Shown: piece by piece, positions 17,045 through 26,082 of the stretch
Numbering within the stretch: the first letter of the stretch is position 1
How the letters are laid out: every line of letters begins with the position of its first letter
DNA from: JAGVPT01 sp964439265
GTDB lineage: Bacteria; Bacteroidota; Ignavibacteria; UBA10030; UBA8401
Direction: 5' to 3'
Assembly (NCBI GenBank): GCA_964439265.1
Contig: CAYTOA010000002.1
Coordinates: forward strand, 62,001 to 126,000
Length of the DNA stretch: 64,000 nt
Notes under the pieces: model-generated
The model's input: the letters and a program-made list of their open reading frames with translations, nothing else
Database searches by the model: none
Told to the model about the DNA's origin: nothing
Position numbers and translations under genes: made by a program

Positions 17045-18544
17045 ATGAAGAATCCTCTTCGATCTCTATGGGAAAGCGCGCGTCAGTATCGCTTTGAGAT
17101 TCGGCATCTCACGGTGCTGTTTCTCGTCCTGATTGTATTCCAGATAGCGATCTCCTTCGTCCATAAGATTTCTCTCCAAAAGATCCTCATGGGGACCCAG
17201 GAGTGGTACCAACAGGATTCTGCCGAACGGCTCGCGAATCTAACGGCTACGTCTCTTGAACTGCTGCTTGAAGCGAAAACGAAAGACAAGATTCTGGAAA
17301 AACCGGAGATAGAAAAAATTATCGGAAATCTCAACATCATCTTGAGCCAGCAATACCTGCATCAAAATGTCCAGGAGCTTTGTCTTCTTGTAGAGATGGA
17401 TTCATCGATTGTGGCGATTGACGACGGACGCGTCCTGTATTCTTTTGTCTTTGACGAGGACAAGAAGCTCCCCCCGTCGTCGTGGAATCACTCCGACGCC
17501 ATTCGAATGTACGCCCGGATGCAAACGGCGTTCCGTGCGGAAGAACAAGTGCAGACCATCGTAGGGAAGGGGGAGACGTTTCACATCTTCGTCCCTTTTG
17601 TACCGCGCGGTGAATTCGTCGGTGCAATGTATATGAAGAATACGCCCGATTTTTCGATCATCACGAATGAGATGATATCAACGTATGATCAAACCGCGAT
17701 CACGTATACGGCGTTAATTTTCTTCGGCCTCCTTGCGATGTTTTTCATCTCGACCTATACGCTGCAGGAACGCAACAAGGCGCAGCAGTTGTTGTTCGAC
17801 GAGCAAAAGCATCATCTCGCAGATCAGATCAGTACTCAGAACGAGCTGCTGTTTACGAAGCGCATTTACCATACCCACCATAAGGCCGAAAAAATAATGG
17901 GCTTTATCAAGGAAGACGTGCGATTGCTGAACGTGGGGAATATAGATTCAGTGAAGGTTCGAATTAACAGATATGCGAACTTTATTGCACGCGTCATTTA
18001 TGATATGAAGTGGTATGATCCTCCGGTGCAAACAATCCGCAGCCCAATTTTCGTGACTGATCTTAATAAGGTCTTGCGATTTCTCGTGGAGAACGTCTTC
18101 CAGAGGATTTCGACGATGAGCGACGTCATTTCCTTTTCGTTCGAACTGGATGAGAATCTTCCCATTGTCCATATTAACGAGTTCGTTGTCTGGGAAGTCT
18201 TTGAGCCGATCATACAGAACTGCATCGACCATGCAGAGAACAATAGGATCACCATCACGATCAGTACAAGCTATGACGCCGAGTCCCGGGTGTCGCGAGT
18301 CAGGATCATCGACAATGGGGCCGGCATCGCTCCGTGGCTGCTCGAAGTGAACGAAGAGGGGATAAAACCCATTTTTCTCGAGCACACTTCAACGAAAAGC
18401 ACCGGAATAGACCGCCATGTGGGGTACGGTTGCTATATCGCCCGAGAGATCGCGCGCGCGCGATGCGGCTGGGATCTCGATGCGGAAAATGTTCCCGGCG
18501 GCGGGTGCGTCTTCACTTTTACCATTCCTAATTCATTGTCATGA
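17045..18544 (+). CDS. Atypical sensor histidine kinase partnered with the binding protein
   Basis: 499 residues. One membrane helix lies at about 22-40 and a second at about 218-238, enclosing a periplasmic domain of about 175 residues with a Cache-like look (VEMDSSIVAIDDGRVLYSF, then GETFHIFVPF). A coiled coil follows, then a dimerisation region with RIYHTHHKAEKI (His 276, 278, 279) where a normal H-E-x-x-x-P box would be expected, so the phospho-acceptor His is not certain. The ATPase domain is recognisable by IIQNCIDHA (N-box, Asn about 392), DNGAGI (423-428), TSTKSTG and GYGCYIAREIARARCGW. The stop overlaps the regulator ATG by four bases. Likely role: read the occupancy of the neighbouring binding protein and phosphorylate the sigma54 regulator. 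Confidence 0.85.
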   Translation: MKNPLRSLWESARQYRFEIRHLTVLFLVLIVFQIAISFVHKISLQKILMGTQEWYQQDSAERLANLTATSLELLLEAKTKDKILEKPEIEKIIGNLNIILSQQYLHQNVQELCLLVEMDSSIVAIDDGRVLYSFVFDEDKKLPPSSWNHSDAIRMYARMQTAFRAEEQVQTIVGKGETFHIFVPFVPRGEFVGAMYMKNTPDFSIITNEMISTYDQTAITYTALIFFGLLAMFFISTYTLQERNKAQQLLFDEQKHHLADQISTQNELLFTKRIYHTHHKAEKIMGFIKEDVRLLNVGNIDSVKVRINRYANFIARVIYDMKWYDPPVQTIRSPIFVTDLNKVLRFLVENVFQRISTMSDVISFSFELDENLPIVHINEFVVWEVFEPIIQNCIDHAENNRITITISTSYDAESRVSRVRIIDNGAGIAPWLLEVNEEGIKPIFLEHTSTKSTGIDRHVGYGCYIAREIARARCGWDLDAENVPGGGCVFTFTIPNSLS

Positions 18545-20004
18545 CCATACACTCGGAAAAAGAAATCAGCGTTCTTCTCATTGAGGATGAAGAGTTCGAT
18601 GTTCGGCGGATTCGAAATACGGTCAAGCCGCTCTCGCACATCATCAACATCCGGAAGGTCATATCGAACGGCCGTCTCGCCCTGGACGAGCTCAATGCTT
18701 CGAAGGAACTGTACGATGTTATCATCATGGACTTCCAGATCGCCGGGGGGTTAATGGGCGAGCAGCTCATCCGTGAGATCAAGAAGATCGACCCTGCCTT
18801 TCAGATCATCGTCGTGACGAAGATGACAGTAAACCTTGCCGATTACGATTTTGCGAACAGTTTGATGCAAGCCGGGGCATACTGGTACTGCACAAAATAT
18901 CCGGGAGATATTGACGAATTCATCTATCAGCCCACGGATTTTTTGTTGTCGATCATCAACGCGTTCCAAAAAAGGGTTTTGGAGAAAGAACAGACTAAAA
19001 CGAAAAAGAAACTCCTTCATACCGTCGAGGAGACCCTCTCGCAGAATATCATCATCGGGGTATCACCGCCCATCGTTCGACTGCGCCAGCAGATCGAAAA
19101 GTGCGCCGAGAGTGATGCCAATGTGATGATCTCCGGTCATTCGGGGACGGGGAAAGAACTTGTCGCAGTGAACATCCATCATCGGAGCAAGAGGCGCTTT
19201 GAGAATTTTGTGCCGATCAATTGCGGGAGTATCCCCAATGAGCTGATCGAAAGTGAACTGTTCGGATACGAAAAGGGCTCTTTTACCGGAGCCACGAATT
19301 CCAAGCTCGGACTATTTGAACTCGCCAATCATGGAACAGTTTTTCTCGACGAGATCACCGAACTTCCTTTGGCGGCGCAGGTGAAATTACTGCGGATCAT
19401 CCAGAACGGCGAAGTAGAAAAAATTGGCAGGAGGGAATCCCTTAAGGTCGATGTCCGGTTGATCGCCGCGACCAACAAGAACCTGGAAAAAGAGGTCGAA
19501 GAAAAACGGTTCAGGGAGGATCTCTATTACCGCCTCAACGTTGTCCCGATCGAAGTTCCTTCGCTTCTAGACAGGGGAGAAGATATTCCTCTGCTGGCAG
19601 ATTTCTTCCTCCAACAATTTTGCAACGACATGGAACGTATGAAGCCGGTCGTCGACCCGGAGGCGATGGCAATTCTTCGCAACGCGTCATGGAAAGGCAA
19701 TGTCCGGGAGCTAAAGAACGTTGTTCACAGACTTCTCTTTCTTGAGCAGGCACACATCACTGTTGATGTTGTTCGGATGGCGATTGGAACGCACCCTCAG
19801 TTGTTATCCATGTCGGGGAACGACATTTTGAAGGTATTAGGGCTCGCCGAAGGGACATCGCTCCGCGACCTCGAGTACGTCGTCCGCCGAAAATTCATCG
19901 AATTCGTCCGCTCCAATTCATCGTCCGATGCCGAGGCGGCAAGAAAACTCGGACTTGCCCCGCCAAACTATCATCGATTATGCAAGGACCTTGGCATTAA
20001 ATAG
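18541..20004 (+). CDS. Sigma54-dependent response regulator (NtrC family)
   Basis: 487 residues. REC domain at 8-130 with VLLIEDEEFD and acceptor Asp64 in IIMDFQ. The AAA+ activator domain spans about 165-395: Walker A GHSGTGKE (199-206), the sigma54-contact loop as GSFTGA (246-251, Ser in place of the usual first Ala), Walker B TVFLDE (266-271), and the arginine-finger region with FREDLYYRLNVVPI. A C-terminal Fis-type helix-turn-helix (DAEAARKLGLAPPNYHRLCKDL) follows. The start overlaps the kinase stop (ATGA). The product should open transcription at -24/-12 promoters. A candidate lies 165 bases downstream, ahead of the TonB receptor gene, which makes the downstream uptake genes the likely targets. 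Confidence 0.93.
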   Translation: MTIHSEKEISVLLIEDEEFDVRRIRNTVKPLSHIINIRKVISNGRLALDELNASKELYDVIIMDFQIAGGLMGEQLIREIKKIDPAFQIIVVTKMTVNLADYDFANSLMQAGAYWYCTKYPGDIDEFIYQPTDFLLSIINAFQKRVLEKEQTKTKKKLLHTVEETLSQNIIIGVSPPIVRLRQQIEKCAESDANVMISGHSGTGKELVAVNIHHRSKRRFENFVPINCGSIPNELIESELFGYEKGSFTGATNSKLGLFELANHGTVFLDEITELPLAAQVKLLRIIQNGEVEKIGRRESLKVDVRLIAATNKNLEKEVEEKRFREDLYYRLNVVPIEVPSLLDRGEDIPLLADFFLQQFCNDMERMKPVVDPEAMAILRNASWKGNVRELKNVVHRLLFLEQAHITVDVVRMAIGTHPQLLSMSGNDILKVLGLAEGTSLRDLEYVVRRKFIEFVRSNSSSDAEAARKLGLAPPNYHRLCKDLGIK

Positions 20005-20167
20005 AGCTCATGCATGCCGGTCATGAGAATTGCCCGGCGAATCGGCCCCTGGCCGCCCCATCTTTTGCGTTATCATACTCATAAGGTCTTCATTATCAAT
20101 CTAGTAACACATCCCAGCAAAAGCTTCAATTCTGTCCGATAAGTCATTGATTTTGCATAGGCAAAAC

Positions 20168-20184
20168 CGGCACAAAATGTGCAA
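20168..20184 (+). promoter_or_regulatory. Candidate sigma54 (-24/-12) promoter
   Basis: CGGCACAAAATGTGCAA keeps the invariant GG and GC with exactly ten bases between them (20169-20170 and 20181-20182) and matches GGCAC and TGCA of the consensus. The context is strong: the preceding gene encodes a sigma54 activator and the next gene reads the same way. Against it, the core GCACAAAATGTGC is nearly palindromic, and the receptor ATG is almost 390 bases away. Confidence 0.45.
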
Positions 20185-20455
20185 CATGCCGGCTATGTAA
20201 CCATGGATTGCATTTTCGCGAGTTCTAAGTTCTTTAGGGCTGTCAATGAAAAGTGACCGACACTTGCATGGGCGGTGGTGCCGCGAAAAGCTTCGAATTG
20301 CAACTCTTAAATTGGACCTGCAAGATTGAGTTCTCTCGACGACAGATTATTGGTTCATCAAAATCTCCGATTTAAGGTTGATTCGCATTGTGATTCTCTT
20401 CCTAAACTTTGGACAATTCAATTTCAAAAAAAGGGTTTGGAGTTTCTTTCGCGCG

Positions 20456-20485
20456 AAAGGCGTCTATCCAGTGGTGCGCCTTTTT
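20456..20485 (+). terminator. Terminator-like hairpin in the TonB receptor leader
   Basis: AAAGGCG pairs perfectly with CGCCTTT across a 14-base loop, followed by TT and GTAGCC (five T in all). It lies 85 bases before the receptor ATG and downstream of the sigma54-like site. It may therefore act as an attenuator, or simply end transcription from the regulator operon. Confidence 0.55.
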
Positions 20486-20569
20486 GTAGCCGGTAGGATC
20501 GCGGCATTATGAGTTCTGCTACACGGTACGTCGAGTGTTGAAATAAGAACGCCACAAAGGAGAAAATTT

Positions 20570-23500
20570 ATGTCATCGTGCACCATCCGAAATCTTACAT
20601 TGTCCTTCGTACTCCTTCTGTTGATGAACAGTCTCTCCGTTGCGGGAACTACCGGAAAAATAGCGGGGAAGGTCACGGAGAAAGAAACCGGCGAACCGCT
20701 CGTTGGCGCGAATGTCATCGTGAAGGGAACTACTCTTGGGACGGTCACTGATATTAATGGTTATTACTCCATCCTGCTTGTGCCTCCCGGTGTTCAGACT
20801 GTGCTCGTCAGCATGGTCGGTTATTCAAGTGTGACAGTGAACGAAGTTCGAGTTCGCATCGATGAAACTTCACCGGTCGACGTTCAGCTGGCGCAGGCAG
20901 AAATCAAAATGGGTGCCGTGACGATAATTGCAGAACAAAACGTGGTAAGAAAAGACGTCTCGGGGAGCGTCTCCGCAGTGCAGCCCCAAGAGATTCAAAC
21001 CCTTCCGGTGACTACGATCAATGATGTTGCGGGACTGCAAGCGGGCGTTGAGAACGGATTGATTGTCAGGGGCGGAGGGGCGAACGAGCTGCTTCTTCAA
21101 GTTGACGGTGCGACGCGTCGCGATCCCAGAAACAACCAACCTATTTCTAATATCGCGTTGACCTCAATTCAGGAAGTCTCTCTCGAAAAAGGGGGTTTTA
21201 ATGCCGAGTATGGACAAGTGCGTTCGGGAATAATAAACATCGTAGAAAAAGAAGGGGATGCCGCTCACTATTTTGGTTCCTTCAACGGCAAATACAGTCC
21301 GCCGCAACAGAAATATTTCGGCATCTCCGAATACGATCCGAATTCGATGTGGAACAAGCCATATCTGGATCCGGCGGTCTGCTGGACGGGAACTCAAAAT
21401 GGCGCTTGGTCGACATACATGCAAAACCAATATCCGCAGTTTCAAGGCTGGAACGCCGTTTCGCAGTCCCTTCTTCAGCAGGGGATTAACTTATCGCCGG
21501 CAGCTTGCCAGCGTTTGTATGAGTGGCAGCACAGGCAGGAACCCGACACCAAGTCGCCCGACTATAATCTTGACGGAACTTTTGGCGGCCCGGTACCAAT
21601 CATCGGCGAGCAGTTGGGCAATCTTCGATTCCTCACCAGCTTTGTCATGAACAGAACCATGCTGCTTATCCCGCTCAGCCGTCCGGACTACGAGGACTAT
21701 GATTGGTCAATAAAAATGAATTCAGATTTAAACTCAAAAATGAAGTTGACGTTAAACGCATCAACAGGCAAATCCTACAATGTCGCCATCAACGCGACGG
21801 ATAATGGGTTCTATAATCAATCATATCTTACTCAGGCTGCGGGAACCTACCCGTTTTGGAATCCGGCGGACTTTCTCCAAACGCCCGATCAGATTGCCGG
21901 CGTAACGTACGAAGAGAGATCGAGCAGGGTGTATACTAATTCCTGGTATTCTACCGCCGACGTCACTGACTTCAACGCTTCAGCCAAACTTACTGCTACC
22001 GTAAGCTCCTCAACGTTTTATGAAATAAGCGTTGAAGATCAACATCGAAGTTATCTTACGGCGCCTATCGCCGCGCGTGACACAGCCCGGAACTTTGAAA
22101 TAACTCCCGGAATTTTCGTCGACGAAGCACCATTTGGATACAGTCCGGCCCTTACGGACGGCAACGGTCCACTTGGTTCGGCGATCGGAGATTTGGGCTT
22201 GTTTTTCGGAGGCCACAGTGCCACAGCGCACGATTCGAGCAGTCTTAATACGGTTACGGTTAAGGGAGATTTAACGAGCCAGGTAAATCAAGAGAACTTG
22301 TTTAAAGCCGGAATTGAATTTTCGACTTTTGCTCTTCATCTGAATTACGGAACGATAAACCCGGTTTTCAGCGACGTAAACTGGGTGGACCAGAGTTGGA
22401 GTCCCTATCGCATCGCAGCATATGTGCAAGACAAGATAGAAGCGTACGGATTCATAGCAAATCTTGGTTTGAGACTGGATGTAAGCAATCCGAACACAAG
22501 TTGGGTGGCGGTGGATCCTTTTGATCAGGCCTATTTCTCTAATTCTTACAGCGCCTCAACCAACTATACGAAAACGAGTGTTAAGCCCGACGTATCCTTA
22601 AGTCCCCGTTTGGGTATTTCGCACCCGATCACAGAAACTTCAAAGCTGTATTTCAACTATGGGCACTTCAAAGAAATGCCTGCCTATGAAGAGCTCTTCA
22701 GAGTTGGACGTGCGGCGGCCGGGAGTATGCTCAATTACGGCGATCCCAACTTACCACAGGCGAAAACAGTTTCGTATGAGTTAGGATTCGATCAATCGTT
22801 ATTCGATACATATCTGTTCCAGATTGCGGCCTTCTATAATGATATCACGGATCAGCAGGCATTCACGTTTTACACAAGCGATCAGAAAGGTATTTCCTAC
22901 TATGCGGCCAACGACAATAGCTACTCTGATATTCGCGGATTGGAGTTGACTCTACGAAGGAATTCAGGCGATTGGGTACGAGGTTTTATTAATTATACGT
23001 ATCAAGTCGTACGGACCGGTCAGTTCGGTCAGGTAGTCATTGCTGACAATCCAGCAAGTCAAATACAATTTGATAGAAGTCAATCGAATCCTCTGTATTC
23101 GCTGGTTCTGCAAAAACCCGTTCCGCAGCCTCGCGCAAACGCAAGTATTACATTCTTGACGCCGAAAGATTTCGGACCAACGCGTTTTGGGATTGCCCCT
23201 CTTGCTGATTGGAGTCTCAATGTCATAGCATCGTGGAAAGCGGGGCAATGGCTTACCTACGATCCGCAAAACGTTATCGGCATCGCAAACAATGTTGAGG
23301 TGACAGATTATTACAATATTAACCTTCGCTTGAACAAGACGTTTGTTTTCAAGTCTTTCTCGGTTATGCTGTTCATGGAAACCACGAACTTGCTGAATAC
23401 GGAACACATGTCAGGAGAAAGTTTCTATAATAATCCCGACTATTTGGCGTATATGGCGTCGCTGCATCTGCCTACAAGCCCTGCCTACAATAACACGAAT

Positions 23501-23800
23501 ATCCCCGGCAGTGATCGAGTCGGCGATTACATAAAGAACGGCGACAGTTACCAGCCAGTGCTGTTTAGCGGAAACGTTCGTGGGATTACCACTGGCATAG
23601 ACCCAACTGTTATCTATTATGATAAGCCCACAGGCAGGTATATGAACTATGTCGATGGCAATTGGGCGGAGGTAGATCACAGCCGTATGCAAAAGATCTT
23701 AGATGATAAAGCTTACATTGACATGCCGAACAACAGTTCTTTTGACTTCCTCAATCCAAGACAATACTATTTCGGCATTAATTTCTCGTTCAATCTCTAA
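20570..23800 (+). CDS. TonB-dependent outer-membrane receptor with carboxypeptidase-regulatory-like domain
   Basis: 1,076 residues. Signal peptide (LSFVLLLLMNSLSVAG), then a CarboxypepD_reg-like beta-sandwich (GKIAGKVTEKETGEPLVGAN, then GTVTDINGYYSI), a plug domain (VNDVAGLQAG-type segment, then GLIVRGGGANELLLQVDGA, then GGFNAEYGQVRSGIINIV), and a long barrel ending in YYFGINFSFNL with the terminal aromatic/Leu expected for outer-membrane insertion. It imports large substrates with TonB energy. The start is supported by AAGGAG nine bases upstream. It opens a run of co-directional secreted and lipid-anchored proteins and is preceded by a sigma54-like site. Given the sugar-type binding protein upstream and CBM9 protein downstream, an oligosaccharide is the likely cargo (inference). 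No SusD homologue is recognisable. Confidence 0.93.
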   Translation: MSSCTIRNLTLSFVLLLLMNSLSVAGTTGKIAGKVTEKETGEPLVGANVIVKGTTLGTVTDINGYYSILLVPPGVQTVLVSMVGYSSVTVNEVRVRIDETSPVDVQLAQAEIKMGAVTIIAEQNVVRKDVSGSVSAVQPQEIQTLPVTTINDVAGLQAGVENGLIVRGGGANELLLQVDGATRRDPRNNQPISNIALTSIQEVSLEKGGFNAEYGQVRSGIINIVEKEGDAAHYFGSFNGKYSPPQQKYFGISEYDPNSMWNKPYLDPAVCWTGTQNGAWSTYMQNQYPQFQGWNAVSQSLLQQGINLSPAACQRLYEWQHRQEPDTKSPDYNLDGTFGGPVPIIGEQLGNLRFLTSFVMNRTMLLIPLSRPDYEDYDWSIKMNSDLNSKMKLTLNASTGKSYNVAINATDNGFYNQSYLTQAAGTYPFWNPADFLQTPDQIAGVTYEERSSRVYTNSWYSTADVTDFNASAKLTATVSSSTFYEISVEDQHRSYLTAPIAARDTARNFEITPGIFVDEAPFGYSPALTDGNGPLGSAIGDLGLFFGGHSATAHDSSSLNTVTVKGDLTSQVNQENLFKAGIEFSTFALHLNYGTINPVFSDVNWVDQSWSPYRIAAYVQDKIEAYGFIANLGLRLDVSNPNTSWVAVDPFDQAYFSNSYSASTNYTKTSVKPDVSLSPRLGISHPITETSKLYFNYGHFKEMPAYEELFRVGRAAAGSMLNYGDPNLPQAKTVSYELGFDQSLFDTYLFQIAAFYNDITDQQAFTFYTSDQKGISYYAANDNSYSDIRGLELTLRRNSGDWVRGFINYTYQVVRTGQFGQVVIADNPASQIQFDRSQSNPLYSLVLQKPVPQPRANASITFLTPKDFGPTRFGIAPLADWSLNVIASWKAGQWLTYDPQNVIGIANNVEVTDYYNINLRLNKTFVFKSFSVMLFMETTNLLNTEHMSGESFYNNPDYLAYMASLHLPTSPAYNNTNIPGSDRVGDYIKNGDSYQPVLFSGNVRGITTGIDPTVIYYDKPTGRYMNYVDGNWAEVDHSRMQKILDDKAYIDMPNNSSFDFLNPRQYYFGINFSFNL

Positions 23801-23833
23801 ACGAAGAATTCTGATCATGAGAGGTAGTACAGT

Positions 23834-26059
23834 ATGACGACAAAATATCTGCCAAGGGCAATCACGGTGGTCCTGTTATACAGCGTTTTTGAGCTGATCG
23901 GTTTCCAGGAATTGCATGCCCAGGTTTATGGACCTCAAGAAGTCAAATGGTTATGGGTGGGTTCCTTACGGCATTGGTTCTCGAGCGCTTGTGCTGAAAT
24001 TGAGTATGGCAGAAGGGGAAGAGGCCTTCATTTGAACACGGACCAGGATGATGGGTTGCGCTGGCCAGCACAGTACCAAAATCAGGATCATAGTGTCGGC
24101 AAAGCATTATGGATTGGCACGACAAATTTTACAGATCCGACGAATGGGCTGACGTACCCGTACAAGGTAATCTCCCTTGGGCGGTCAAACATGTACATCA
24201 ACTCTGTCGTGTATCCTGAAGAATTTAGACTTGTCGGCCGATTTAATCATCCGACCGTTCTCGTCGATAACGTGATCGCGAATGATCTCGACGCCAATGA
24301 TCTTAACTTAGGCGGCGGCGAAGATGAAATCAATCCCAGTCTGCCTGCAGATCGTATGATCTACAACAGGGCAAATACGCCGTTAGGGATAACGATATAC
24401 AGAAAAGTTCTTGCCTTTACGCAACAGTACAACGACAACTATTTCATTTATGAGTACGTCTTTAAGAATACGGGTCTGATAGACAATACCGGCGGGCAAA
24501 TGTCGCCTGCCAGAACACTGACGGGAGTGGTCTTTGATTTTCGGTATCGTCTCGCTGATGATAATGATGGCTACATTGAAGGATGGGGGTTTCCCTCTGA
24601 AAACTACGGGAAGAATACCATAAACGATGCCATCGGTCAGGATGCTGCTCATTCGCTTGCTGCTCCAAACAATTTTCGCGCCAACCTCGCGTATTACGGA
24701 CCAAGTTCAGCGTCGACCGGAGTATCGGATGATATCGGCGGACCGGATTTTGTCGATGGTCACGTAATGGGCGGAACGCACTTTATGGGGGAATTAGTTT
24801 TGCATGCTGACAAGTCGGCGAGGGATACATCCGATGATCTTACGCAGCCAACTACGACACAATTCATGGGCTCAGACGGCACGATCGAAAGCATTGACGC
24901 CACCTATCCATTTAATGCCGGCCTGATGACGCAACAGTATCAGTCAATGACTGCCGGTCACCCGGTACATACACACGCTGAACAAGTAGGAGAAGATGTG
25001 AACGGCTGGCCGACGGCCTTTGCCAATACATGGGGAGGAAACACCGGCGGTTATCAAAATCAACAGGGCTTTGGACCGTATACCATTGCGCCGGGAGACA
25101 GTGTCCGAATTGTCATTGCTGAAGCTGTTGCGGGAATTAATCACACGTTCAATCAAGGAGTTGCACGAACCTGGTACGCATGGCATTCGAACGGAAATAG
25201 CGGCACTACGGCACTGCAACTTCCTGCGGGAGCTCCCTGGAACGGGGGCACAACGACGGATGCAAACAGATATAAGAACGCCTGGGTGTTCTCGGGTAAA
25301 GATTCGTTGTTTCAGACGTTTCGAAGGGCGAGAGCGAATTTCGCCGGTGGATATAATATTCCCAACCCGCCGCCTCCCCCGGATAGATTTTCAGTGACAT
25401 CCGGTGGCGACAGAATTACTCTTCAATGGTCTGGTAGCGCAGAATCATCGCCGAATTTCAACGGATACCAGATCTACCGCTCGGTGACCAAGACCGATAC
25501 GACGTTCCAGTTGATCTTCTCTTGTGATAAGAATAACGTTGTGCATTCTTATGACGACAAGACGCCTCAGCGTGGATTCAATTATTACTACTATATACAA
25601 ACCAAGGATAACGGTTCGACAAATAATATTGAACCGGGTGTCCCGCTGGTAAGCAGTATGTTTTACACGATGACGAACACGGGAGCGACGCTTTTGCGTC
25701 CGGCCGGCAACAGCCTTTCGCAAATACGTGTGGTCCCCAACCCCTATAATATCAGAGCAAGGGGAATTCAATTTGGTTCAGATATTTCCGTTGCAAATCA
25801 ACTTGCATTTTTCGGGTTGCCGCCGATGTGCACGATCAGAATATTTACAGAAACGGGCGATTTAATTCAAACAATCAACCATACGGATGGAAGCGGTGAC
25901 CAACGATGGAATTCGTTGACATCTTCCGGCCAGATTATCGTGAGTGGATTGTACATTGCGTACTTCGAGGTTACACAAGATTACACCGATCCAAACACCG
26001 GGCAGGTGGTTTTTAAGAGCGGCCAAAGTATTTACAGGAAATTTATTGTCATCAGATGA
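23834..26059 (+). CDS. Secreted protein with FN3 domain and T9SS-like C-terminus
   Basis: 741 residues. Signal peptide ending at LHA-Q, then about 480 residues of a beta-rich domain that I do not recognise (notable motifs WLWVGSLRHWFSSACAEIEYG and GEDEINPSLPADRMIYNR). A fibronectin type III domain follows at about 515-610 (PPPDRFSVTSGGDRITLQW, then YYYYIQTKDNG). A C-terminal domain starts at RVVPNPYN and runs to IYRKFIVIR, similar in plan to a T9SS sorting domain but lacking the YPNPFNP box. It sits 33 bases after the receptor gene. Probably surface exposed and part of the same uptake machinery; the molecular role is unknown. Confidence 0.8.
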   Translation: MTTKYLPRAITVVLLYSVFELIGFQELHAQVYGPQEVKWLWVGSLRHWFSSACAEIEYGRRGRGLHLNTDQDDGLRWPAQYQNQDHSVGKALWIGTTNFTDPTNGLTYPYKVISLGRSNMYINSVVYPEEFRLVGRFNHPTVLVDNVIANDLDANDLNLGGGEDEINPSLPADRMIYNRANTPLGITIYRKVLAFTQQYNDNYFIYEYVFKNTGLIDNTGGQMSPARTLTGVVFDFRYRLADDNDGYIEGWGFPSENYGKNTINDAIGQDAAHSLAAPNNFRANLAYYGPSSASTGVSDDIGGPDFVDGHVMGGTHFMGELVLHADKSARDTSDDLTQPTTTQFMGSDGTIESIDATYPFNAGLMTQQYQSMTAGHPVHTHAEQVGEDVNGWPTAFANTWGGNTGGYQNQQGFGPYTIAPGDSVRIVIAEAVAGINHTFNQGVARTWYAWHSNGNSGTTALQLPAGAPWNGGTTTDANRYKNAWVFSGKDSLFQTFRRARANFAGGYNIPNPPPPPDRFSVTSGGDRITLQWSGSAESSPNFNGYQIYRSVTKTDTTFQLIFSCDKNNVVHSYDDKTPQRGFNYYYYIQTKDNGSTNNIEPGVPLVSSMFYTMTNTGATLLRPAGNSLSQIRVVPNPYNIRARGIQFGSDISVANQLAFFGLPPMCTIRIFTETGDLIQTINHTDGSGDQRWNSLTSSGQIIVSGLYIAYFEVTQDYTDPNTGQVVFKSGQSIYRKFIVIR

Positions 26060-26082
26060 TGCTACTTCATTTGGAGAATGCA

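Larger units (their letters stand above)
20005..20569. other. Regulatory intergenic region between the sigma54 regulator and the TonB receptor
   Basis: 565 bases without a gene. It holds a sigma54-like element (20168-20184) that sits inside an inverted repeat (CATAG...CCGGC and GCCGGCTATG, 20157-20197), then about 270 bases of unassigned sequence, then a terminator-like hairpin (20456-20485) and the AAGGAG ribosome site of the receptor gene. The length is generous for a simple promoter and suits activator sites plus a leader. Confidence 0.6.

Noticed and set aside
15719..20004. Reading the binding protein as part of an ABC importer
   Set aside because: No permease or ATPase gene occurs in the window; the next genes are a kinase and a regulator in tight coupling.
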